Source of the DNA: an uncultured Mycoplasmatota bacterium
Lineage (GTDB): Bacteria > Bacillota_I > Bacilli_A > Izemoplasmatales > Izemoplasmataceae
Direction: 5' to 3'
Length of the DNA stretch: 64,000 bases
Assembly (NCBI GenBank): GCA_913062645.1
Contig: CAJXVW010000001.1
Location: 1,302,001 to 1,366,000 of the forward strand
This document shows positions 16,812 to 26,621 of the stretch, in pieces. How positions within the stretch are numbered: position 1 is the first letter of the stretch; the number at the start of each line of letters is the position of its first letter. The translations under genes were made by a program, and so were the position numbers. Below the pieces are notes generated by a model. The model was not told the origin of the DNA and did no database searches. It saw only the letters and a list, made by a program, of their open reading frames with translations.

Positions 16812-19800
16812 TCATCGCACCGTTCCAGGCACATAAGTATAGAACGTGCGGCTTTCGGTGATGCCGTCGTAGGTCACGGTGATCGTGTAGCTGACGGTCA
16901 TCGCACGATCCGGCATGGCGATGATCCGACCATGGTCGTCGAGGATGTCAGGATTGTGGGATTCAAAGGTGATTTCGGCATCCGGGAAGTTATCGCGGAC
17001 ATGATACTCGGTTGCGATGAATTCTTCAAACAGTGGCACCAGACCGGCATTTCTCAGTGTGTTCGGGCAGTCCTTGCCGGAGAAGTCGTTGTGATACTTC
17101 TGATTCTCGATCGGCAGGTTGAACTGGAACAGCAGATCGACGACCAGTTTCGCCGTACGCTGCCAGGTACGGAAGACATCGCCGTCGTCGTTGACGGCCA
17201 TCTCGATGCCGATGCCGTTGCGGTTGCCACCGCCGGTGTAGGTTCCTTCACCGGGTCTGGTCGAGCCGTCGCCGGCATGATATCCACGTTCATCCAGCGG
17301 CAGGTGCTGGTAGGTGTAGGTGTCGTCAATCGTGAAATGCCATGAGACCCACAGTTCGGTTCCGGCCAGAGCACTGTTGTAAAGCCAGTTGGCGTGCGCC
17401 AACGCATTGGATCCGGTTGCCGTCGAAGCGGTGTCATGAATGACGATCCAGTAGGCGTTTTGCGGGTTGTACTGGGTGTATCCGACCGGCAGTGGATCGA
17501 ACGGTTCGCCCGGGCGGATGCCGTAACTGACAGGGACGATTTTCGAATCATTCACGACAATGTCGCCGAAGTAATAATGGGACACACTCTCATACAGTCG
17601 CTCACCGAAATTGTACTGGAAACCGTATACGGTGAACCGATGTTCCTGCGTGTACATGACCTGGTTCATCGTCAGGTAATCGAGCAGGTTCAACGGATCG
17701 AGCGTATTGAACACCTCGAGCGTATAGGTCTGGGTGACGGTCGGATCGCTTTGGAGACTGGCGGTGAAGGTCACGACGCCGGGCGCCAACATGTTGATTT
17801 CGCCGGCGGCGTTGATCGTAGCGATCGATGGATCGCTGGAGACGAAGTCGACGGTTTCACTGGCGTACGCGGCCGGGAATGGTTCGGCGGTGAGCGTCAG
17901 CGTGTCGCCGACCGTGAAGCCGTTCATGAGAACGCTCGGTGTCAGTTCGATGCCCGGGGTGGTTTCGATCTGGAAGTCGACTTGGGTCCGGATCGCGGAA
18001 TTGATGGCGCTGCGCACTTGGATGTACACCTCCCCGCTTTTGAGCGGTGTGATTTCACCGGTCTGGTTGATCGCGACCAGCTCGGGATCGCCGGTGATGA
18101 AGCGGATCGGATGGTCGGCAAGTTCCATCGGCAGAATGTCGTATTCGAACGTATGGGTTTCCCCGATCATGATCGATTCGATCGGGTTGGTGACGATGAT
18201 GAACAATGGCAGATCGGGATCGAAGCTGCCTTCGGCGGGAATGTGTTCGGCGAGCGTGTAGAAGCCGCGCAGATAATACGGATCGACGTTTTGGAACTGA
18301 TTCATGTCAAGTTCGACGCAGCCCCAGTGGTTGAGCGTGAAGTCGATCGTGTTGTCGGCGCTGGCGATGACGTGCGTCGTAGTGTTGGTCACCGAGTTGA
18401 AACGGAACACGACGTCGATTGTCTTCTGTTGATCGGTATCGTAGATGAGATCGACGGCGAACGCCGTGTCGGCGTTGTCGATCGTGTTGCGACGGACGTC
18501 GATCGAGGTCGTCAGATCGTACTCGTTCACGGCTTGGAAAGTAATCGGGATGCTGACGTTGGTGAACGTGTTCTTCTCAATCGTGAAGTCCCCGTTTGGG
18601 AAATCGACGATGGCGATGGCGCCGGCGGCGATGTTGTCAAAGGTGTTGTCGGAGACGGAGACAATGACGAGACCGTCAAGATCCAGGAAGTATCCGTTCG
18701 TGGCGGTGAGATCGCGTACGGTGTTACCGATGAAATGCAACATCGCGGCTTCGTAACTCTGTGGGGTTGAAAGATTGACGCTGTTGTGAATCATCGCATC
18801 GCCCTCGAATATCAAGTTCGTCATGATGACGTGATTTGCCTGGAGATCCCAAGTTCCCCTTAGAACGACGTTATCTCCGATGCCCTCAATCTCAAACACG
18901 AAACCAGTTGCGATGATGTCCTCGTCATAGGTTCCGTCGGCCAAATAGAACTTGGTGCCTGCGGGAGAGGCGTCAATCGCCTGTTGAATCGATGAAAACA
19001 GGCGCTCGCCGTATTCCATTTCCATACCCATGAACGGGTAGATGCTCTCTGCTTCGGAATCGTCGTCGATGATGCTGACGTTGATGACTTCGATCTGGAA
19101 CGTCGCCACAATCGAATCATCCAGTACGCTTGTGGCCGTAATCGTCGTCGTGCCGATGTCAATGCCGGTGACGAGACCCGCATCATCGACGGTCGCAGTC
19201 GTGGGATCCGAACTGGTCCATACCACTTCGTCATAAGCGCCAACAGGGTCGACCGAGATGTTGAGTTGACCTGTCATGCCGACAATCAGAACGTCGTTTC
19301 CTTCTATTTCCAGGGCTTCGGTATACTTGAACACCGTCACGGAGACTTCAATGACTTTGGTGTTGTCCGATACACTGGTGATATAGATGGTCGCGGTTCC
19401 AAACTGATTGGCCGTGATCGTACCGCCGGCGGTCACGCTGGCGACATTCGGTTCGCTGGATTGATAGGTGATGCTGTCGTTTGTCGTGACGTCGAGCGTG
19501 ACCATGTCGCCGACGACCATGACATAGTCGTCCTGGGTGACAGCCAAGGTGACGAGTTTGTCGACGTTGACAGTCATGGTTGCCGTCACAGTGTCGTCGT
19601 AGGTCGAGGTCACCGTCAGGGTCGCGGTACCTTCATTCTGTGCGGTGATCAATCCGTCTTCATCGACGACGAAGATGTTGAGATTGCTGGATTCATAGGT
19701 GACGTCGTCATTACTGGTGGCGACGACCTGATACGTGTCGTCTTCCGTGAGCGTAATGGCATCCGTACCGATTGACAGGGTAATCAGACGGTCCACGGTT

Positions 19801-20336
19801 ACGGTGACGGTGCGGGTCACTTGATCATCCAATGCCGATGTCACGTAAAGCGTTGCTTCCCCGACACCAATCGCAGTGACGACACCGTCTTCGTCAATCG
19901 TGACCACGCTGGGATCGCTCGAAGCGTATGACACTTCGCCGTTGGACTGCACGTCGAGCGAGTACACATCGTCCTCTTTTAAATCCAGTTCCGTGATGTC
20001 CAAACTCAGTTCAACATACGGGGAAACATCGAACGATACTGTCAACATGACACTGGAATCGGTTCGCGATTGGATCGTTACGTCAGCTTCCCCCGCGGCG
20101 ACCGCGGTCACCAGTCCGGATGCACTGATCGTTAGAATTTGGTCGTTGCTGCTACCAAAAACGAATCCGTCCGTTTCATTGGTGTTGATGTCGATTTCGG
20201 TTACGTCATAGGTATCCCCTTCAACCAGTTCAACAACCTCGACAATTTCGTCGAACGACATGTAGATTTCGTCTTGACAGGCGACCAGGGTCATTCCGGA
20301 CACCATCAAGAGTATGGTTGTCAGCAGTTTTTTCAT
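16812..20336 (-). CDS. Lipoprotein N-acetylmuramoyl-L-alanine amidase (Amidase_2) with BIG_2 repeats and a beta-helix
   Basis: A 1174-residue lipoprotein (lipobox LVACQ, Cys about residue 20). Residues about 25-420 form five BIG_2 Ig-like repeats, each with the pattern [YV]SSDPSVVTIDEDGVVTAIGVGEATL. Residues about 430-660 look like a parallel beta-helix (FYLADGTYDEDIIATGFVFEIEG, NTFTNVSIPITFQ). Two more BIG_2-like domains follow (about 690-860), then an Amidase_2 (PGRP/T7-lysozyme) domain at about 955-1100. Its zinc ligands are all present: His in WIVIHD (about 967), His in KYHND (about 1082) and Cys in KDCPN (about 1090). It would cut the MurNAc-L-Ala bond outside the cell. Its ATG overlaps the AmiE-like stop by 4 bases. 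Confidence 0.88.
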   Translation of the reverse strand: MKKLLTTILLMVSGMTLVACQDEIYMSFDEIVEVVELVEGDTYDVTEIDINTNETDGFVFGSSNDQILTISASGLVTAVAAGEADVTIQSRTDSSVMLTVSFDVSPYVELSLDITELDLKEDDVYSLDVQSNGEVSYASSDPSVVTIDEDGVVTAIGVGEATLYVTSALDDQVTRTVTVTVDRLITLSIGTDAITLTEDDTYQVVATSNDDVTYESSNLNIFVVDEDGLITAQNEGTATLTVTSTYDDTVTATMTVNVDKLVTLAVTQDDYVMVVGDMVTLDVTTNDSITYQSSEPNVASVTAGGTITANQFGTATIYITSVSDNTKVIEVSVTVFKYTEALEIEGNDVLIVGMTGQLNISVDPVGAYDEVVWTSSDPTTATVDDAGLVTGIDIGTTTITATSVLDDSIVATFQIEVINVSIIDDDSEAESIYPFMGMEMEYGERLFSSIQQAIDASPAGTKFYLADGTYDEDIIATGFVFEIEGIGDNVVLRGTWDLQANHVIMTNLIFEGDAMIHNSVNLSTPQSYEAAMLHFIGNTVRDLTATNGYFLDLDGLVIVSVSDNTFDNIAAGAIAIVDFPNGDFTIEKNTFTNVSIPITFQAVNEYDLTTSIDVRRNTIDNADTAFAVDLIYDTDQQKTIDVVFRFNSVTNTTTHVIASADNTIDFTLNHWGCVELDMNQFQNVDPYYLRGFYTLAEHIPAEGSFDPDLPLFIIVTNPIESIMIGETHTFEYDILPMELADHPIRFITGDPELVAINQTGEITPLKSGEVYIQVRSAINSAIRTQVDFQIETTPGIELTPSVLMNGFTVGDTLTLTAEPFPAAYASETVDFVSSDPSIATINAAGEINMLAPGVVTFTASLQSDPTVTQTYTLEVFNTLDPLNLLDYLTMNQVMYTQEHRFTVYGFQYNFGERLYESVSHYYFGDIVVNDSKIVPVSYGIRPGEPFDPLPVGYTQYNPQNAYWIVIHDTASTATGSNALAHANWLYNSALAGTELWVSWHFTIDDTYTYQHLPLDERGYHAGDGSTRPGEGTYTGGGNRNGIGIEMAVNDDGDVFRTWQRTAKLVVDLLFQFNLPIENQKYHNDFSGKDCPNTLRNAGLVPLFEEFIATEYHVRDNFPDAEITFESHNPDILDDHGRIIAMPDRAMTVSYTITVTYDGITESRTFYTYVPGTVR

Positions 20337-21397
20337 GTTGTTTGTCCCTCCTCAGCGGACAGAATGAGTGTCCCAATTTGCTTGCGATACGGGATGATGC
20401 GATTGTTCTCCCGTTTGGGATGAACGGCGTTACTGAGCATTACGAAACCGACGCCGTGGGCGCGGTCGATCCACATGTTGCATCCGGTGAATCCGGTGTG
20501 GACGATCGTTTCGTCGGGATCGACGAGGTCGCCGGCGGTGCCTCCCGGTGTCGGTTTGTCCCAACCGTAGGCACGGACGAGCGGGTAGTTGTTCTTGTTG
20601 GTGTCGTGGGCTCGCGCCGGGAACAGCAGATCCTGGGTTTCCTTCTTCAGCACCGTTTCATCACCGACAAGGAACATGCGAATGAACTTGGCGATGTCGC
20701 GGGCCGTCGAGAACAGACCGGCGTGACCGGCGTTGCCCTGAAGGGCGAACGCCTTCTCGTCGTGCACCAGTCCTTGGAGAAATCCGGTGTAGACGTCGTC
20801 GTCGCGGTGTTCGGTCGGAGCGCAGCGATCCTTTTTCGGCTGGTAGCCGGTGTCGCTCATGCCAAGCGGTTCGAAGATCATCTCCTTGGCGAGCACGAAG
20901 AGCGGCTTCTTGGTGATTTTCTGAATCACCAGACCAAGCAGGATGAAGCCGATGTCGCTGTAGACGATGCGCGTTCCGACGGGGTTTATGAGATCGACAT
21001 GGAAGATGTGGTTGAGCACGTCGTCCTTGTTGCGGAGCTTATTCGCCCGCGGGATGTCGGCCGGTAGGCCCGAGGTATGGGTCAACAGGTGCCGGATCGT
21101 GATCTCGCGATGGTGGAACATCTCGAGAATCTCGACCACCGGCGTATCGAGCGACAACTGGTGGCGTTCGATCAGTTTCATGATCATCGTCGTCGTTGCG
21201 ATCACTTTCGTCAGCGACGCGACGTCATAGATTTCCGAGCCGTCGACGGGGATGTTGACGGGATGGGTTTGACGATACCCGAGGGCATCGAAGAGTTTCG
21301 GTTTGTCGGCGTAGACAACGGCATACTGACAGCCGGGAAAACGGCCGGCGTCGATGCCGGATTGCAAGAGTTTGTTGATGTCCTCGCGGAGCGTCAT
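20333..21397 (-). CDS. Beta-lactamase-family serine hydrolase, AmiE (YbbE)-like muropeptide amidase candidate
   Basis: A 354-residue penicillin-binding/beta-lactamase-fold hydrolase. The motifs are SLTK with nucleophile Ser61 and Lys64, a YSD second motif (IVYSDIGFILLG) and a late HTG triad (VHTGFTGC). In B. subtilis YbbE/AmiE, encoded beside NamZ and NagZ, is an N-acetylmuramyl-L-alanine amidase of this fold; that function is assigned here from context. There is no signal peptide, so it may act inside the cell. Start chosen at the ATGA overlap with the upstream gene; longer in-frame sequence upstream is shadow. Confidence 0.8.
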   Translation of the reverse strand: MTLREDINKLLQSGIDAGRFPGCQYAVVYADKPKLFDALGYRQTHPVNIPVDGSEIYDVASLTKVIATTTMIMKLIERHQLSLDTPVVEILEMFHHREITIRHLLTHTSGLPADIPRANKLRNKDDVLNHIFHVDLINPVGTRIVYSDIGFILLGLVIQKITKKPLFVLAKEMIFEPLGMSDTGYQPKKDRCAPTEHRDDDVYTGFLQGLVHDEKAFALQGNAGHAGLFSTARDIAKFIRMFLVGDETVLKKETQDLLFPARAHDTNKNNYPLVRAYGWDKPTPGGTAGDLVDPDETIVHTGFTGCNMWIDRAHGVGFVMLSNAVHPKRENNRIIPYRKQIGTLILSAEEGQTT

Positions 21398-24300
21398 TGT
21401 CGTCTCCGCAACAGCACCATCGTCGATGCCGCGGCGATCATCAGGCCGATGAGCGGCAACGACCGGAACAAGGCGATCGAGGAGAAACAGCCGGTCTCTT
21501 CTTCGAAGATCTCGACGCATTCGCCATCGATCAGTTGATAGCCATCTTCACATGTTACAGTGTCTGGAACGCATTCGTCGCCTTCCAGATGATAGCCGTC
21601 CTCGCATTCGATGACGTCGGGGACGCACTGGTCACCTTCGAGATGATAGCCATCTTCGCATTCGATCACGTCGGGGACGCATTGGTCGCCTTCGAGGTGG
21701 TAGCCGTCTTCGCATTCGATGACATCGGGGACGCATTGATCGCCCTCGAGATGATAGCCATCCTCGCATTCGATGACATCGGGGACGCAGGCACCGTCTT
21801 CGATGTGGTAGCCGTCGTCACAGACGAGCGGTTCGATGTCGCTGTCCCAGGGGAACGTGACATATTGGGTCCAGTAGTAGCTGTTGAGGCGTTCGACTGC
21901 CTGGACGACTTCGGTGTCAAAGCTGTTGAGGACTTTGTAGCTGAAGAAGCTGGAGCCGATGATGACATCGTACTTGGTCATGTAACGCAGTTGTTCCAAG
22001 AGTTCGTTGGGATCGTCCCAGGAGTCGTCGTCGTAGCGATAGAATCCCTGGCCGATGATCAGATCGACGCCGGTGCCGTCGACGACGTCCGCCCACCAAT
22101 CCACCAGATCGGCGAACGGTGCGGCCGAGTGGTCGAACTCCCAGTACAGTTGCGGCATGATGTAATCAAGCCATCCTTCTTCAACCCAGCGTTTTGTGTC
22201 CGCATACTGGTCACTGTAACTCTGGAGCGTATAGGGTGACGTGTTTGAGCCATCTAAGCCGCCACTCTTCCAGATGCCGAAGGGGCTGATGCCGAACTTG
22301 ATCTTGGTGCCGTTTTGGGTGTTGTATTGTTGAATCAGTTCGTAGACTTCGCGGACGACGGTGTTGATGTTTTCACGACGCCAGTCGTCCAAACTCTGAC
22401 CAACGTCCTTGTAGGTATCGTAGGTTGCGGCGTCCTGAGCGTCGGACATGCCGTTGTAGCTGTAGAAATAGTCGTCGAAATGCACGCCGTCGACATCGTA
22501 GAGGGCGATCAGTTCGGCGATGACGTTCTTGATGTAGGCCTGAACCTGCGGTTCGCCGGGATTGAGGATCAGCTTGCCAGTGCTGTCGGCGATGACCAGA
22601 TCGGGATTCTGTTTGGCGAAGTTCTCGTCGTCGAGCACGGCCAGTTGGGCCGCCTTGTCGGCGGTGCCGGTCGAGACCCGGTACGGGTTCAACCAGGCGT
22701 GCACTTCGATGCCGCGGACATGCGCTTCTTGAATCAGGAACGCGAATACGTCCCATCCCGGGTCAACGCCTTCGGTGCCGGTCAGATAGCGGCTCCACGG
22801 GGCGTACATGCTGTCGTAGAAGGCATCGTTCATCGGACGGACCTGGAAGAAAATGAGATTGAAATTGTTGGCTTGGATGGTATCGAGCATGTTGATGATT
22901 GTCGCCTTGTAATCCGCTTCGTTACTGTGTTGGCCGATGTCGATATTGGCGACGGTGGCCACCCAGACAGCGCGGATCTCGGCGTTTTTCTCGGTGTATT
23001 CGGTCGGCAGTTCAATGGGAATGCTGGTGCCGTAGTAGGTCACTTGCTCGCCGTCACGGATGACGTAGAGATTGTCTTCCGACGGGGGAATCTGGAGGCG
23101 AATGCGTTCATCGAGGATCGTGCCGGCGTTCTCGGCGAGATCGACGGCGACGTATTCGAACGTGTAGGTCGCGTTGAACTGCAGTACGATCGGTTCGCTG
23201 TAGATGGTCCATTCGGTCCAGGTGCTGCCGTTGTGCAGACGATACCACAAAATCACATCCGGCTCAACGTGCGACAGCGCCAGCGATGTGATGCTGGTGT
23301 GGTAGCGTTCACCGTCGTAATCACCGGTGACGGTCAAGGTCGGATCGGCGGGTGCCGTCTGATCGATGGTGAACTGCGCGGTTTGTTCGACGCCGCATTC
23401 GTCATCGTTCTTGTAGGAGACGGTGTAGTCGCCTTCCATGTCAAAGTCGATGGGTGCCGTATAGGTCTGATAGGCACCATCGTTGATTTTGTAGAGGATT
23501 GTCGGACTGTCTCCCGACACCGTCAGCGTGGCGTTTTGAAAGTACGGATCGGTGCCGGTGCCGCTGATCGAGTAGGTCGGGTCGTCGTAACACAATGGCA
23601 CGATTGTTACGGATCTAGTTGCTATGACGGATTCTACACCTTCAAAATTGATAGTTTTGGTCTGGATGTAATAACTCCCTAGATCTGTCAGCGTGATAGG
23701 TTCGGTATAGAGTGTCCATTCTCCGACACTACCATGATTGATTGCTACCCAAATGGGTTCAGACTGACTCGTAAGATTGATTGTTGCACCGGAAAGATAG
23801 CCGTTGTCAAACACGGTTCCATTGATAGTTATCGTCGGCACATCGGTATTTGTTTTGTCGATGGTAAATCCGATGCCGGCGATGAGACTGTCACCGAGAG
23901 TCGCATCAACGCTTTTGGCATGAACGACGTAATCACCTTCTGAAGTGATATCAAATGGTGCTGTATACGGTGTCCAAGTACCATAGTTGATGCGGTAGAA
24001 CAAATCCGCATCCCCGTTGATGGTGACGGTCACGTCGGTCGTGTAATGATCGCCGTCCAACGTACCAGAAAGATCAATGGATGGTGTTGGAACATCGCTT
24101 TCCGCCCATGTTCCAAGCGGCTTGGTGGTCCAGTAGTTGGCTTCCACGTGCTGCATGTGCGAATAATCGAGATAGGCGGCGCTGTACATCATTTCGCCGG
24201 TGATTTCGGGATATTGCTGGTTGTACTTGAGTTGGAGTCCGATCTCCTCGGTCTCCCAGTTCTGCGAATACGCGGAGGACGGCGCATGACCGATGATCAG

Positions 24301-25407
24301 GTCAACGCCGGTGCCGCGCACCGTTTCCACCCACCAGTCGACGACGTCGGCGTAGGGGGCGGAACCATTTTCAAAATTCCAGTACACTTGCGGATTGACG
24401 TAATGGAGCCAGCCTTCGTCGATCCACCGTTTGGTGTCGGCGTACTGGTCGAAGTAGCTCTCCATCGTGCCCGATGGGATCTGGGCGCCGTCGGGACTTC
24501 CGCCGTTCTTCCAGATGCCGAACGGGCTGATGCCGAAACGGACATCGGTGCCATTGGCTGTATTGTGAGCATCAATGTCTTCCTTGACGCCGCGGACGAC
24601 GTCGTTGACGTTCTCGCGTCGCCAGTCTTCGATCGACTCATCGCCTACCTTGTATGTAGTGTACGTCGTGTAGTCGGCGCTGATGCCGCTGTAGGGATAG
24701 AAATAATCGTCGAAATGCACGCCGTCGACGTCATAGAGCGTGATCAGTTCGGTAATGACGTCGCGGATGTAGGTCTTGACAGCCGGTTCACCAGGATTGA
24801 GAATGAGCGGTAGACGGCCGTTGCTGTCGACATTGCCGTTGGTGACAAGGGCAGGGTTCTGCTTGGCGAAATTCTCGTCATCAAGAGTTGCCAGATAGGA
24901 CGACTTGCTGAGCGTCGTATTGGCGACCCGGTAGGGATTCAACCAGGCGTGGAACTCGATGCCGCGGCTGTGCGCTTCGGCGATCATGTAGGCCATCACG
25001 TCCCAGCCGGGATCGCCGCCTTCGGTGCCGGTCAGCCAACGACTCCACGGTGCGTAGGCGCTGTCGTAGAAGGCGTCGTTCTGCGGCCGGACCTGAAACA
25101 CGATGGCGTTCATCTTCGATTCTTCGACTTCGTCGAGAAGCGCCTCGAACGCCGCTTTGTACTGGGTTTCACTGGTGTGTTGCGGCATGTTCAAGTTGTA
25201 TACCGTCGCCACCCAGACACCGCGAAACTCGTACAGTTTTTCTTCGTAGGTGGTGGGAATCAAGACGTTGTCGGTGGTGCCGTAGTGGGTCACGTAGTTG
25301 CCGTCGATGACGAGCGGTTCGAGCGTCACTTCGGCGGCCACGCCGGGCAGGGCGAGGCCGAACAGCGCGATGACAAGCGCGGTGATCAGCAGTTTCAGTT
25401 TGGTCAT
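21394..25407 (-). CDS. Secreted, membrane-anchored double GHL10 (DUF187/YngK-like) glycoside hydrolase
   Basis: A 1337-residue protein with a signal peptide (residues 1-24), a first GHL10 domain (about 30-430: EFRGVWVATVYNL, GVHFDDYFYPY, FGISPFGIWKNGG, PQVYWNF) and four or so Ig/chitobiase-like modules (about 436-770). A second GHL10 domain repeats the same signatures (about 775-1190). A Cys-rich repeat stalk (about 1195-1300) and a C-terminal anchor with RRRQ tail follow. GHL10 proteins are predicted retaining glycosidases of the YngK type. The context points to peptidoglycan glycan strands, but substrate is unproven. Start at 25407 is fixed by the signal peptide; the gene begins 5 bases after the upstream stop. 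Confidence 0.85.
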   Translation of the reverse strand: MTKLKLLITALVIALFGLALPGVAAEVTLEPLVIDGNYVTHYGTTDNVLIPTTYEEKLYEFRGVWVATVYNLNMPQHTSETQYKAAFEALLDEVEESKMNAIVFQVRPQNDAFYDSAYAPWSRWLTGTEGGDPGWDVMAYMIAEAHSRGIEFHAWLNPYRVANTTLSKSSYLATLDDENFAKQNPALVTNGNVDSNGRLPLILNPGEPAVKTYIRDVITELITLYDVDGVHFDDYFYPYSGISADYTTYTTYKVGDESIEDWRRENVNDVVRGVKEDIDAHNTANGTDVRFGISPFGIWKNGGSPDGAQIPSGTMESYFDQYADTKRWIDEGWLHYVNPQVYWNFENGSAPYADVVDWWVETVRGTGVDLIIGHAPSSAYSQNWETEEIGLQLKYNQQYPEITGEMMYSAAYLDYSHMQHVEANYWTTKPLGTWAESDVPTPSIDLSGTLDGDHYTTDVTVTINGDADLFYRINYGTWTPYTAPFDITSEGDYVVHAKSVDATLGDSLIAGIGFTIDKTNTDVPTITINGTVFDNGYLSGATINLTSQSEPIWVAINHGSVGEWTLYTEPITLTDLGSYYIQTKTINFEGVESVIATRSVTIVPLCYDDPTYSISGTGTDPYFQNATLTVSGDSPTILYKINDGAYQTYTAPIDFDMEGDYTVSYKNDDECGVEQTAQFTIDQTAPADPTLTVTGDYDGERYHTSITSLALSHVEPDVILWYRLHNGSTWTEWTIYSEPIVLQFNATYTFEYVAVDLAENAGTILDERIRLQIPPSEDNLYVIRDGEQVTYYGTSIPIELPTEYTEKNAEIRAVWVATVANIDIGQHSNEADYKATIINMLDTIQANNFNLIFFQVRPMNDAFYDSMYAPWSRYLTGTEGVDPGWDVFAFLIQEAHVRGIEVHAWLNPYRVSTGTADKAAQLAVLDDENFAKQNPDLVIADSTGKLILNPGEPQVQAYIKNVIAELIALYDVDGVHFDDYFYSYNGMSDAQDAATYDTYKDVGQSLDDWRRENINTVVREVYELIQQYNTQNGTKIKFGISPFGIWKSGGLDGSNTSPYTLQSYSDQYADTKRWVEEGWLDYIMPQLYWEFDHSAAPFADLVDWWADVVDGTGVDLIIGQGFYRYDDDSWDDPNELLEQLRYMTKYDVIIGSSFFSYKVLNSFDTEVVQAVERLNSYYWTQYVTFPWDSDIEPLVCDDGYHIEDGACVPDVIECEDGYHLEGDQCVPDVIECEDGYHLEGDQCVPDVIECEDGYHLEGDQCVPDVIECEDGYHLEGDECVPDTVTCEDGYQLIDGECVEIFEEETGCFSSIALFRSLPLIGLMIAAASTMVLLRRRQ
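21517..21825 (-). repeat. Tandem 54-bp coding repeat, Cys-rich stalk
   Basis: Five to six copies of an 18-residue unit with consensus CEDGYHLEGDQCVPDVIE, followed by diverged end copies, near the C-terminus of the double GHL10 protein. Two cysteines per unit could form a disulphide in each, giving a rigid spacer between enzyme and membrane. DNA copies are nearly identical, so copy number may vary between strains. Confidence 0.9.
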
Positions 25408-25412
25408 GGGTA

Positions 25413-26621
25413 TCAGTCCTTTGCTAGCAGTCTCTTCAGGCGGCGCATGCCTTCGGCCACCTGGTTGTCGTCGATGAAGGTATGGTAGGTGAAGAACACA
25501 TTGCCCTTCACGTTTGGTTTCTGATTGGCGTACTTCACTTGATCGGTGATTTCGTCTGGGTTGGTCCAGTCGCCGTCGCTGCCGAGGCGGTAGGCCCCGT
25601 GGCCGATATACAGGTCGACACCGGTGCCGGCGATCAGATCGTCCCACCAGTCGCACAGGTCTGCGAATGGTGCGAGATGGTGGTTGAAGTGCCAGTAGAC
25701 CTGTGGCACGACGTAGTCCATGTAGCCTTCCTTGACCCACAAATACGAGTCGGCGTACTGATTGAAGTAGGTTTCGCCACATCGCGGATCAACGTTAGCC
25801 CCGCGCGGATCGGAGGCTTTGGTCTTCCAGATGCCGAACGGGCTGATGCCGAACCGAAGTTTGGGATCGACGTTCTTGACGGCCTTGTGGACACCGGCGA
25901 TGACGTCGGTCACCTGACGACGCCGAAAGTCATCCAGCGTTTCATCGGGGTGTTTGTACTGGTCGTATTCGGCACGATCGTTTTGCGTCTCGTCGAGACT
26001 ACCATAGGGATAGAAGTAATCATCGAAATGAATGCCGGCGATGTCGTAGTTCTCGGCCAGTTCGACCATCGAGTCGATGATGAACTGCTTGACGTCGGAA
26101 CGCGCCGGGTTGAGAATCAGTTTGCCCTTGTCGTCCTTGACGATTGCGTCGGGATGACGTTTGGCGAAGTTGAGAGGATCGCAGGTCGCGAGATACTCTT
26201 CCTGTGAGAGCTTGCCGTCGGCGCTGATCCGGTATGGATTGCACCAGGCGTGCACTTCGATGTCACGCCGTTTGGCTTCGCCGATGACATGGGCCAGCAC
26301 GTCGAACGGCGGCTCTTTGCCTTCTTCTCCCGTCAGGAACCTGGAGATCGGATTGAGTTTCGATTGATAGAATGCATCGTTGGTCGTGCGCACTTGAAAA
26401 AAGATGGCGTTGATGTTGTAGGCGTCACAGGTATCGAGCAGTTTCGTTATTTCCGCCTTGTAGGCGAGACCGTCCCCGGTAATGACCGGCAGGTCGATGT
26501 TGACGACGTTCGATACCCACATCGCCCGGAACGGTTGTTCACGATAGGTCTCCGGGATTTCGACGGGGGCGTCGCTGTCGAAATGACGGACGATTTCGTT
26601 GTTCACATTGTATTTGATCAT
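25413..26621 (-). CDS. Cytoplasmic single-domain GHL10 (DUF187/YngK-like) glycoside hydrolase
   Basis: A 402-residue protein covering one GHL10 domain with the same signatures as the secreted neighbour: RAMWVSNVVNIDLP, IFFQVRTTNDAFY, EVHAWCNPYRIS, GIHFDDYFYPYGS, FGISPFGIWKTKA and PQVYWHFNHH. There is no signal peptide, so it probably processes imported glycans, while the 21394-25407 product works outside. Its ATG overlaps the stop of the GH4-like gene by 4 bases. This cytoplasmic/extracellular pairing of paralogues in one operon suggests the same linkage is met on both sides of the membrane. Confidence 0.85.
   Translation of the reverse strand: MIKYNVNNEIVRHFDSDAPVEIPETYREQPFRAMWVSNVVNIDLPVITGDGLAYKAEITKLLDTCDAYNINAIFFQVRTTNDAFYQSKLNPISRFLTGEEGKEPPFDVLAHVIGEAKRRDIEVHAWCNPYRISADGKLSQEEYLATCDPLNFAKRHPDAIVKDDKGKLILNPARSDVKQFIIDSMVELAENYDIAGIHFDDYFYPYGSLDETQNDRAEYDQYKHPDETLDDFRRRQVTDVIAGVHKAVKNVDPKLRFGISPFGIWKTKASDPRGANVDPRCGETYFNQYADSYLWVKEGYMDYVVPQVYWHFNHHLAPFADLCDWWDDLIAGTGVDLYIGHGAYRLGSDGDWTNPDEITDQVKYANQKPNVKGNVFFTYHTFIDDNQVAEGMRRLKRLLAKD

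Noticed and set aside
21517-21825. Evenly spaced repeats that could suggest a CRISPR array
   Set aside because: The 54-base units are contiguous, in frame, and encode an 18-residue protein repeat; there are no unique spacers.
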